DNA of 64,000 bases from Cephalotus follicularis (lineage: Eukaryota > Streptophyta > Magnoliopsida > Oxalidales > Cephalotaceae), in the NCBI GenBank assembly GCA_001972305.1, contig BDDD01000915.1, forward strand, positions 62,001-126,000. The letters run 5' to 3'. Positions within the stretch are counted from its first letter, which is position 1. Each line of letters opens with the position of its first letter. The notes below the pieces were generated by a model that saw only the letters and a program-made list of their open reading frames with translations, did no database searches and had not been told where the DNA came from. Shown in pieces: positions 38,291 through 47,593 of this stretch. The translations under genes and the position numbers were made by a program.

Positions 38291-38726
38291 AATGAATACA
38301 TTAGCGCAGCAGCAAAATGAAAAGATTGAAATTGTAAACCGTGAAAGGAAATATCATCAGGTGATTAAATTTATAGTCCTCTATTCTGTGTTGTATAACA
38401 ATGCCGTGCTGCATGTGGATTAATAAGTCTTTCTTTGAATGATCAGCAAAATACAGCATATGAACTTAATGCCTTGTCTGCACAATGGAAAGAGCTCTGC
38501 CTTAAAAATATAGAAATCCAAACTGCATGTGCTAATCTTGAAAGTTATATAGAGGAAATGAGGAGAGAAGCTGCAGAGAGGTAGTTTTTCTTTTCGAATT
38601 CCCTTTCTTCCTTTTGGGTACTTACAGTTCTTTTATTAGTTCGGGAGCTAACTGGTTTAACTATTTAGGGGCTGGAACTTGGAAACTAATGTAGAAAATA
38701 GTTCTTTGTTGCATTCAGGCCAGTGA
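36751..38726 (+). CDS. MOS4: Pre-mRNA-splicing factor SPF27 homolog (BCAS2/MOS4)
   Basis: A subunit of the nuclear Prp19/NineTeen (MOS4-associated) complex that activates the spliceosome; in Arabidopsis it is also needed for some immune-receptor signalling. Exons: 36751-37175, 37307-37390, 38291-38360, 38447-38580, 38669-38726; 256 aa versus about 253 in Arabidopsis. Signature stretches: IDALPYIDDDYANP near residue 30, a YERVRAG/LD..RLDL segment near 95-110, WKQALHRAQRTSQYQLIRLE across the exon 1/2 join, and the coiled-coil QNEKIEIVNRERKYHQQNTA across exons 3-4. The last exon encodes RGWNLETNVEN and a short tail, stopping at TGA 38724-38726. Intron 2 ends in a long (TC)n tract that doubles as the polypyrimidine tract. 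Confidence 0.94.
38241..38288 (+). repeat. (TC)24 tract serving as the intron 2 polypyrimidine tract
   Basis: Twenty-four uninterrupted TC units end directly at the AG acceptor (38289-38290) of SPF27 exon 3. Confidence 0.95.
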
Positions 38727-40052
38727 GGTATGCTATTTTACTGATTTGGTATTTAATTTATATCTGATGCTATAGTTCTATGAATCAAACATGTTTTTTT
38801 TTCTCCTTGTTTGTTTATATCTACTTTTGAATGAAGTTGTTACTCATGCAAACTAAATCGGATTCATATGCTTTTATTTAATTTTTTATCTTCTGTGCGG
38901 GCCCCAAAGCTGTTGATCACTATTTGGTGTGTAAATACTTGATTTTCTTTTTCTTTTTTTCGCAAGCAGAATTCTCAAACTATTTATCAAGGACACATTT
39001 ATATGTTGCTGTGTCCACGCCATATGTGTGCATGTTTAGTCAAGTGTTGGCTGCATCTGGATTGTATCCATTCTAAGATAAAATTTTGTATCCTTTGAAT
39101 GGAAATGGTCTGACTAAATCAGCCTAAAATTGATCAAGCAGCAGTTTGGGAAAGTAGCAAGAACTTTACCTTTTAGTGAGATAATGTCAGATTTGATTTT
39201 GCATATTATTGCTTTATTAGGAGTTATCACTAGTGCTATATATATTTCGAATCTTTAAGTTTAGGTGATTTGTTGATTTCAACCTTTGAAAGTAGAATCT
39301 TTGGCAATCAATGTACCTTCGCTCTATCACTTAAATTTTTCTACATTGAATTGAAGTATATCCATTGATGGCTAAAAATTCACCCAAGTATTTTGTCACG
39401 ACTTAGATCGGTCTTCAACTGGAACTTATTCCACTGGTTGTTGATTGTTTGTTGCGTTACAGGTTTCTCCACAGGATTTGGTATGAATGAAACTATGATG
39501 AGATGAACCCAGGATTTGGTAGTGTAGTATCCTGTATTTTAAGTCTACAATATTAATGGACTTTTTCACCATCTGAGATGGAAGATCAGTTGGTTAGGCT
39601 TGGGCCAGAGTTGTGGTTTAAGATCCATTTCTTTTTTCTCTGTAGAATTCTCAGTGTACTCCGTTGTTTTCACCTTCTGAGTGGAATCTTTTTATGCGCA
39701 TGTAATGCTTGTTCAAGAGTTCTATTAGACTGATTCTGTCCTAACCCAAAAAGACCTGCATTAGATAATTTGTTGTGCCCTTCACATATAGGGAGTGTTT
39801 GATAAATAAGAACACAACTTTCACAGTACTTTTATTCACAGAAATTTCACACAAGCTTTGTGAAACCCACAACATTGTTAAACAGATTCATAGTTGTTTA
39901 GGGAAAGCAAGATTAAGGGATGGTATGGGCGCTTTGGTGATAGGATTAGTGACTGCACCATACATGGGAGAGGATATGCTTAATGCTTTCTTGTTAAACC
40001 CTGGAGCAGTTTTTGTTTAGGAGTTGTGATAGAATGCTAAATTTCGCATCAA
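38727..40052. other. Downstream intergenic region, nothing identified
   Basis: Holds the SPF27 3' UTR and AT-rich DNA. Open frame 39775-40020 has no recognisable domain. No clear TIRs found. Confidence 0.45.
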
Positions 40053-40460
40053 TATTGTCAAAACGGGATTGAATATCGAATCGTAAAGTTCAGAGGTTCA
40101 ACTGGGATTGAATCGTAAATTTAAATAAATATATTTTTTATAGTAAAATTACATAAAACTCTTGACATTAACATATTAATAATATAATATTCTATAAAAC
40201 ACCAAAATTGTTATTGCTTATATAGAAAATGCATAACATAATTAAAAAATACTATGATTACAATTAATATGAACACAAAACAATCAAAGACTTATTTTTC
40301 ATCCAAAAATTGGCCATGACTCATTTTGATCGATTTTATTTGGTTCTGATCGGTTTTAATCAAAAATGGTTTTTAGGGTGTGACCGACCTAATCTTACTA
40401 TCAAAATCTAGTTTTATTGGTCTGACTGCTCGGTCCGGTCTAATTATGACAACATTGTTT
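40053..40460. mobile_element. Degenerate nonautonomous hAT-like MITE (tentative)
   Basis: The left end CAATATTGTCAAAAC (about 40051) and right end GTCTAATTATGACAACATTG (to about 40456) are imperfect inverted copies of a terminus seen in plant hAT MITEs. The segment is noncoding. Similar internal phrases (GAATATCGAATCGTAAA) recur near 46878. No clean 8-bp duplication. Confidence 0.4.
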
Positions 40461-40734
40461 GTCGTTACATGGAAAGCTTTCTACACATGAAACAAGAGTT
40501 GTTGTAAAACTCAACATAGCAAAATACCCCTTGTGACTAGGGTTGCAAGGGGTCCGGGCCGGACCGGTCGGGACAGGCGAAAGGCTGTCCAGTTTTTGAA
40601 CCGGACCGCTTTTGTCAAGGTCCGGCCCGGTCCAGTTCATGGAGCTAAAAAATGAGAACCGAACCGGTCCGTGAACCTTAACCATGAGTGAGACGTCCGA
40701 TCCGGGCCGGTTCGGACCGGTTCGGTTAATATTC

Positions 40735-40975
40735 ACGTTGACGCGTATGTATGACGTTGACGCTAATGTCATTTGAGCTGATATGTGTCAACTCTATCTT
40801 ATGACTTTGATGAGGAGGAATGCTTTTCATCTTGTGCGTCAACGCTATCTATTAGCGTTAACGTCATGTTTTTGCGTCTACGATGACGTTAACGTCTATA
40901 TTGTCTGTATCAAATGGTACACGATAAGCGTCAACGCATAAGTTAGACGTCGACGCCTACGGGTCGAGTATATAA
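40735..40975. repeat. Left subterminal cluster of GTTGACG/CGTCAACG motifs
   Basis: About ten copies or variants, including CACGTTGACGCG, TGACGTTGACGC, GCGTCAACGC, AGCGTTAACGTC, GACGTTAACGTC, GCGTCAACGC and GACGTCGACGCC, in both orientations. Subterminal short repeats in hAT elements are commonly transposase-binding sites; that role here is inference. Confidence 0.75.
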
Positions 40976-41105
40976 TGCTCTGTGCGTTTTCGTCGACTCT
41001 TGTTTTGGCGTTGAAATCCCTAGTTTCCCTCTCTGCTTTTTCTAAAATCCGATCCCTAAACCTAAAAATCTTGAATCTTTTCCATTCAAAACCTTATCCT
41101 ACATT

Positions 41106-42300
41106 ATGCCGAAGACCAAGCACTCATCACATGGAGGGAAGGTACCTGCTGGTCAGAGATACAAGAGCTCTTATGCTAGGAGAAAAGTGCTCTGTGGAAG
41201 GACTGTTGATTTCTCCTTCACTACATGTGATAAGTTTAATGTAGAACAATGGTTTGATGTTTTAGGTTGGAAAGATTACTTTACGATTAATGCTCCATAT
41301 TATATAGAATCTGTTAAAGAATTTTATAGCAATTTGAGTAATGTAGGAGATGAATGCAATGATGTTTTAGAATTGACGACTAAGGTTAATAGAATAGTTA
41401 TCAAGTTTGATGATAAGATTCTAGGTCAAATTTTGAATGTACCTGCTGCTGGATCAAAGTTTTTTGAAACTAAGAAATGGCCAGAGGATCCGGATTTAGT
41501 TTTGGAGGATTGTCTTAGGGTGTTCTACCCTAATGAGAATGTTTTTGGAGGCATGGTCAAGCATACCAATCTCCTTGGTGCTGAGCATAGGCTGCTCCAC
41601 CACATAACTGCCACTCACATTCTACCTACCTCCGGTGGGCATGAAAAGATGAGTTACCAAGACTTGTATATTATGTGGCACGTTGTGACTGGTAAACCAT
41701 TGAACCTCCCTCATTTAATCATGAAGAACATGTTAAGAGCAACTTCTAAAGTTGAAGGTGCATTGCCATACGGTATGGTAATCACCAAGATTCTCTCTCA
41801 CTTTGGGATAGTGTTTGGGATGAAGTTGCATCGAGGCTAGATGTTGGGGACATCTACAATGCCTTTTCTTTGAAGAGAATGAGATGGAAGAGAGTGTTTG
41901 ATTCTGAGAAAGATGTTCAATGGCTGCCCAAGGAAGGTGGAAGAAAAAGAAAAAGAGTGAAGGTGAAGGTGATGAGGATGTTGAAGAGCAAGGGGAAGCT
42001 CAAAGAAAGAAGTAAACCCCTGCACCACAGATGCAGCAAGGTCAAGCAAGTAGCAGCAGCAAGGCGTCTACGACCATGGATCTTTTAGTGGATTATCTGA
42101 GGAAGTTGAATATCAAGATGGATAATTTGAGAGGGGAATTTCTTGACCTTTTTGACGATCAGCATAGAAGACTTAGAAGACTGGAGAAGAAGATGATTGC
42201 CAAAGGTCTTATTGAAGCTGCTGACCTCTCCTCTTCGGAAGAAGAAGAATCGGAAGAAGAAGAATCGGAAGAAGAAGGAGGAGATAATGTGAAGACTTGA
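41106..42300 (+). pseudogene. Second ORF of the hAT element: plant transposon-associated protein, disrupted
   Basis: The open part 41106-41840 encodes 244 aa with a folded-looking region (QWFDVLGWKDYFTINAPYY, VREFY-like VKEFYSNL, KFDDKILGQILNVP, LLHHITATHILPTSGGH) resembling the 'putative plant transposon protein' domain found in several mobile elements. The frame then shifts near 41815-41830 to continue through the LDVGDIYNAFSLKRMRWKR segment. It shifts again in the A-rich run near 41945 and meets a TAA at 42012, then continues to 42300 with a coiled-coil segment (GEFLDLFDDQHRRLRRLEKK) and a Ser/Glu-rich acidic tail. An undamaged ancestor would be about 390-400 aa. Its role in transposition is unknown to me. 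It runs convergently with the transposase. Confidence 0.6.
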
Positions 42301-42509
42301 TTCATACATTGCATTTTCTGTTTTTAAACATTTGGTTTTTATCAGTTGTAAAACTTTTGTTTTGTATCAAATTTTCAGTTCTCTTGATGTTATATTATCA
42401 TGTTACATACTTCATCTTATATATGGTTATGTTGAGATGTTTGTGTATTGTGTATGCCTATGTTTTTAAGAGTATGTATCAACTGTTTTTAAATTGATAT
42501 CATATATGC

Positions 42510-42780
42510 AAAGGTTATGTTTGACAGTTATGCATCAAATGTACCCGTAGGCAAATGTTTGACAGTTATGCATCAAAGTATGTATCAAATGAAAACAATT
42601 TTATATATGTTATGCATCAAATGTTTGACAGTTATGCATGAGATGTTATATATGTTATATATGCCTATGGGTATGTTTGAATATCAAGATAGTATAAATT
42701 GATATCATATGTGCATCAAATGTTTGAAAGGGGTAGAGTTAGGGTTGAAAGGAGTAGATTTATGTTTGACAGGAAAAATT
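42510..42780 (+). repeat. Irregular repeats of a TGTTTGACAGTTATGCATCAAA motif
   Basis: The core TGTTTGACAGTTATGCAT occurs at about 42520, 42556 and 42620. Partial copies (GCATCAAATGTTTGA, TATGTTTGACAGG) fill the rest, downstream of the second hAT ORF. Noncoding. Confidence 0.65.
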
Positions 42781-42814
42781 ACAAGTGAAAACAAGCAATA
42801 TGTGCATTCTGTCT

Positions 42815-43165
42815 TATTGGCGTTAACAACTATATCTTAGGCGTCAACGTGCTGGGCTTGAATATGAGTTTCTGGGCTTTGGAAGATGATCTTCGTCAAC
42901 GCCTTTAATGATTGACGTCGACGTGCTTGGAATTTCATTATCCGCGTCAACGCCTTAAGTAAGGTGTCAACACAAGAAGGTGAAACGTCAACGCCTTAAT
43001 GAAAACGTCGACGCCAAAAGGCGCAATTTCGGACAGTAGCTTTGGACGTTATCGTTAAGCATTTTAGCGTCAACACAGAAGAAAGCACAATGCGGATAAT
43101 GATTTGAATGTTAACGCGAAAAGTAAAAGGAGTCAACACAAATGACATCCGCGTCAACGTGAATA
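42815..43165. repeat. Central cluster of GTTGACG/CGTCAACG motifs in the hAT element
   Basis: At least twelve copies or variants, such as GGCGTTAACA, GGCGTCAACGTG, CGTCAACGCC (several), GACGTCGACGTG, GCGTCAACAC and GCGTCAACGTG. The cluster lies between the 3' ends of the two convergent ORFs, far from either terminus, which is not the usual place for hAT subterminal repeats. Confidence 0.75.
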
Positions 43166-43252
43166 AAGATATTTAGCATTTTTAAAAACAAAATATCAAT
43201 TGAATTCAAGAAGATCACAGTTTAATATTTGAACGTTAAAAAAAATCAAAAG

Positions 43253-43447
43253 TTAAGTACATATTAAAAAAACAACCAATTCTTCTTCTGATTCGTCTTC
43301 TTCAGATGAGGAGATGTAATCAACAGCTTCAATAATTCCTTTAGCAATCAACTTCTTCTCAAGTCTCATTTGTCTTATGTGCTGATCGTCAAAAAGGTCA
43401 AGAAACTCCTCTCGCATATTGTCCATCTTTCTGTTCATCTTCCTCAA
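43253..43447 (-). pseudogene. Second, inverted copy of the acidic coiled-coil tail
   Basis: In the frame of the final transposase segment, just beyond its stop at 43466, the minus strand encodes KMDNMREEFLDLFDDQH, RLEKKLIAKGIIEAVD and an SSSEEDESEEE tail. This is homologous to the end of the plus-strand ORF (42112-42275; KMDNLRGEFLDLFDDQH, RLEKKMIAKGLIEAAD, SSSEEEESEEE). The two lie in inverted orientation about 1 kb apart, with about 75% identical residues. Confidence 0.7.
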
Positions 43448-43465
43448 ATTCTTGGCGATGTAGTT

Positions 43466-45592
43466 TTATTCGTCACTACTACCGCTATCTTCGTCTATAA
43501 TTTTTTGAATCCTCCTATCTTGAACGATCCAGTCTTTCAAGCAAACACAAATCTTCACTGTTTCTGCTTTCAACCGCCCTCTTCTCTCATCTAAAACCCT
43601 ATCACCTGCAGAAAAAGCATATTCGGATGCTACTGTGGACACAGGAGCTGTTAGTATATCACGTGCCATTATAGAAAGAATTGGATAAAAAGTATGTTGT
43701 TTTTGCCACCATTGTAAAAGATCTAAGGATGCTCTATCTTCTTTATTAATGAACTGAATATTAGTATTAAGGTAATGTTGTAGTTCAGTATTTGTATTAA
43801 CCATATTACTATTACTACCAACTCCATAAGCAATTCTATTAAAAAAATCTATGGGATCATTACCACTACTACTAACATTTTCTTGATATTCATTTCCAGC
43901 ACTATATTTTTTTAACATATGTATCAAATGCATCATGTAACAATTGAGTAATCTCATTACCATCTAATTATATTGGATTACCTTTGCTAATGCATATTTG
44001 ACATTTGTTTGCAATGAATAACATACCTTGTAATTTTATTCTAGGATCCATTATAGCAGCCAAACAAAATAAAGGTGGAATTGTTTCCCAATATTTTAGA
44101 AATTTTTCTTCCATCACATCACAAATATGTATAAAATTATTTTCCACCATATATTTATCAAAAACTTCATAAATTTTTCATAATTTACCAACGACTAAAT
44201 TTGTAGTAATATAATAAGAACCAGAAAATAGATCAGTCAATTCTTTAAAATTTTCTAAAAATTGGATCATAGCATAACAAGTTGTCCAATCTGTATCAGA
44301 TATTTCAGAATAAGAAGAATATGCAGTCATGTGCATACCTATGAATGCATTTATTGGTAATTTAAATTCATAAGCACGCAACAACATTTCATAAGTAGAA
44401 TTCCACCTGTGTGTCACAGTATGTACCAAATTTTTATATTTCAAACCACATTCATTACAAAGTTGTTTAAATGTTTGTTTTCTTACACCCGATTGGGCTA
44501 TAAAGGTAATAATACTTGTAATTTTTTGTACTTGTTCTCCAACAAAAAGTAAACCATCTTGAACAATCAAATTAATAATATGACATACACATCTAACATG
44601 AAATAATTTACCATTTAATATGGGATCAAAAAAACCTATTAATTGTCTAACAACAACATCATTATTAGTAGCATTATCAAAACTAATAGAAATTTTTTTT
44701 TCCTCGATTCCAAACTCACGAGTTATTTCTATTATAGAGGTAGCTATATTATGACCGGTGTGAGGATAATCCAAATTTTTAAATGCAATAATTCTTTTTT
44801 GTAATAACCAGTTTTCGTCAATATAATAAGTAGTTATACAAATAAAACTTTTTCTCGTACTTGTGCTCCAAACATCAGACGTGAGAGAAAATGTAGAAAT
44901 ATTTGTAAAAGAAGAAATTAATTTAGCCTTGTGTTCTTCATAAATAATAAGACAATCACTTTTAAAGGTAGTTCTTGAATATAATTTTGCATGAGGATTA
45001 AGTCCTTTATGTACTAGATCACGGAAAAAAACTGAGTCAATATGGGAAAATGGTAATTCATTACCTATAATATAATAAACTAATTTTCTTCTATAATTTT
45101 CATCGGTAAATTTAAAAGTAAGTAATTTATTATCACCACTGACCTGGCTAAATTGGAGTTGGGTTTGGCCCGAACCTTTAACACCATGTTGTTCCAAGCA
45201 TTAGACTAAATGCCTCTTGTAAGTTCCCGTACCACCCTCACTTGTATAAGCATAATCCTTAGTCTTACATACCTTGCAAAAGACTCGTTTCTTTCCATTC
45301 CCGACATCTCTAATCTCAATGTGCTTCCATATGCCGGATTTTGTTTCCCCCCCTTGTTAGGATCGTTCTTCTCGGATTGTAGGGATGTTCCACCGATCGC
45401 AGCATCCGATGACGTATCTTCATCCAAGTCAAAAAATTTATCACCAGGTGGAGGAGGTTGTTGCATCATGTGGGCCATTTGGTCGTCGTTAGAAGGAAGT
45501 TCCACATCCGCCAAGTCGAACGCGGTGGTGGATGTAGAACCCACCTTCTCGGTCCTCCTTGCTTGTTTCCTTGCTCTTGATGTTGAATCCAT
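43466..45592 (-). pseudogene. hAT transposase, BED zinc finger to hATC dimerisation domain, inactivated
   Basis: The reading begins at ATG 45592. A frameshift near the C7 run at 45347-45353 leads into a BED zinc finger (WKHIEIRDVG, FCKVCKTK, TYKRHL), which meets TAA at 45201-45203. The catalytic core follows in 44178-45197 (LTSDVWS, SISFDNATNND, CVCHIINLIVQDGL, THRWNSTYEML). Further stops are at 44178-44180 and 43968-43970. A frameshift in an A7 run near 43906-43912 precedes the C-terminal hAT dimerisation domain (SLDLLQWW, ILTAPVSTVASEYAFSAGDR, CLKDWI). In total about two frameshifts and three stops, so no full-length transposase is possible from this copy. Confidence 0.88.
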
Positions 45593-45849
45593 TATAATTA
45601 AAATATGTAATTAACTAATAATTAAAAAATAAGTAAGATGATAAATTATAAAAGTTAATACACTATAAGGCAATGTATTACAATAAAGCTCTATAATTTT
45701 GACAAAAATTGATTTCAATGTTGATTGCTGTTGATTGTTGTTGTTCTTTAGTGATTCAAACTTTATTTATATCCTTCATATTGAATATAGCCGTTGGAAT
45801 CACTTTAGGAAAATGAAATCTCCACTAAAAACTGGCCGTTATTTTTGTC

Positions 45850-46230
45850 TGTTTGATTTGACGTCGACGCTTACTTTTAGCGTTGACGTCAATGACCTTG
45901 TGCGTTAACTCCAATGGTTCTTCGCGTTGACTCCATTAGCCGCTTTCTGATTTTTGCTTCATTCACGTCGACGCCTTTTAATAGTGTTGACTCGAATGTC
46001 ATTTGTGTTGACTCCATTTGCCTTATGCGTTAACGTCCACAACCACTGTCCGTTTTTTGCACCTTAGGCGTTGACGTCTAAATATTGTAGTTGACGTATT
46101 CATATTAGAGTTGACGCCAAAAATACAATTCTCAGCGCGTTGACGATGATCATCCTGAATCAATTCATGTTGTAGCCCTCAACGTTGACGCCAATATCCT
46201 AGGCGTTGACGCCAATATCACGGTCCGGTC
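45850..46230. repeat. Right subterminal cluster of GTTGACG/CGTCAACG motifs
   Basis: Fifteen or so copies or variants: TTGACGTCGACGC, AGCGTTGACGTC, CGCGTTGACTCC, CACGTCGACGCC, GCGTTAACGTCC, GGCGTTGACGTC, GAGTTGACGCC, GCGTTGACG and two GCGTTGACGCCAATATC. Mirrors the left cluster. Confidence 0.75.
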
Positions 46231-46405
46231 CGGTTCATGGTCCGGGCCGGTTAAACGGTTCCTGACACCGTGAACTAGACCGGATCGCATTACCCGGACG
46301 GGTTTAACCATGAACCGGCCACATGGCACACGGTCCGGGCCGATCCAAGGCCAAGAAGGGCCGGTTCACGGTTTTAACCGGCCCACTTGCAACTCTACTT
46401 ATGAC

Positions 46406-47593
46406 CTTCAAAAAATTCTCATTTTGGCCTTATCTTATTTACTTTAAATTCTAATTTTGCTCTTTTTGTTTTAATTATCTTAATTTAGTTACATAATTTT
46501 TATTTATTCTTAATTTAACTTACCTTTTAACTAGAACTAATGAATAAACAAAGAGTTAGATCAATTTTTGTATCAAAATTTATTAAATGTTGAGTTATAA
46601 GCAGTGTTAGTAAAATCAGACAAGTCATAGCTGTAAAGTTTAAAAGTTCAAGAGTTTGAGATTCAGCCGGATCGAACCGTACATTTAATTAAATACACAT
46701 AACATTTTAATTTCTATATGTATAAATTATACTGGGTTGTTACAGTTTTAGTTTGGTAGTCCACACTCCACAGCCCAACCCACAAATACATAAAAATTCT
46801 TACAACATGTGCCTTCCAAATTTCTTCTTGTGACTACGTCCCAATCCCACAAAAGTGTAATGTTTAAAAAATAAGATCGGATATCGAATCGTAAATCTCA
46901 GAAGTTTAATAGTTTGAGTTTAACCCGAGGTTGAATCGTGAATTTAATTAAATATATATCTTATTTTATATATTATATAAAATTAATAATATTAGAATAT
47001 TGTTCAAATAAAAATAATAAGTTATTTCATAAAATAATAATATTTTTCTTGATTATCTAGAAATTAATAATATTTTTCATGTTTAATTATCATTTGATAA
47101 TTTTATAACAATAAGAAAACTAACATAATATTATGTAGATTTTTTAAAAATAAAAAATAAAAATAACACTTGTGAAATATATAATAAATACAATAGTTGG
47201 AGATTTTATATATATATATATATAATTACTTCACAATGAGTGATGTCAACCTACTGGTAAGAGTATTCAATTTAACCTTTGACCGGTTTAACCACAAATT
47301 TCACTTGTTTTCAACAGGTTTGGAGGCTTATCCAGTCCGATTGGCCAATCCGGTGCTGGTTAAACAACACTACAAAAGAAAAAACTTCTCTACATCCACG
47401 TCTAACTCCCAACATGATTGTCAACTCTTTCTATCTCCAAGTTTCATATTTGTGCAACTTACTGATCTTGAAACGAAGGCAAAGAGGCGTTCATCGACAA
47501 TCATTTCAAGCTAGCCCTCGATCACTACTCACAAGCCATCGCTCGACTATTGGGTTTTGTTTAGAGTTTTGAAAGATTAAAATTTTGAGATGA
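46406..47593. other. AT-rich, degenerate repeat fragments
   Basis: Two stretches (46603-46690 and 46860-46950) share phrases such as CAGTGTTAGTAAAATC, GATATCGAATCGTAAATCT and TTGAATCGTGAATTTAATTA with 40053-40120, so they are pieces of the same old MITE family. The open frames at 47197-47572 lie in this debris and are not supported as a gene. Confidence 0.5.

Larger units (their letters stand above)
40530..46405. mobile_element. hAT superfamily DNA transposon, 5.86 kb, with decayed genes
   Basis: The element is 40538-46397. The left terminus TAGGGTTGCAAGGGG and the inverted right terminus TAGAGTTGCAAGTGG match at 13 of 15 positions. Flanks CTTGTGAC (40530-40537) and CTTATGAC (46398-46405) match at 7 of 8, the 8-bp duplication expected of hAT. 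Just inside each end is a GGCCGG/CCGGACC-rich zone. Inside are a transposase pseudogene (-), a second pseudogene ORF (+), and three clusters of a GTTGACG/CGTCAACG motif. The lesions in both genes and the TSD mismatch indicate an inactive, not very recent copy. Confidence 0.85.
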
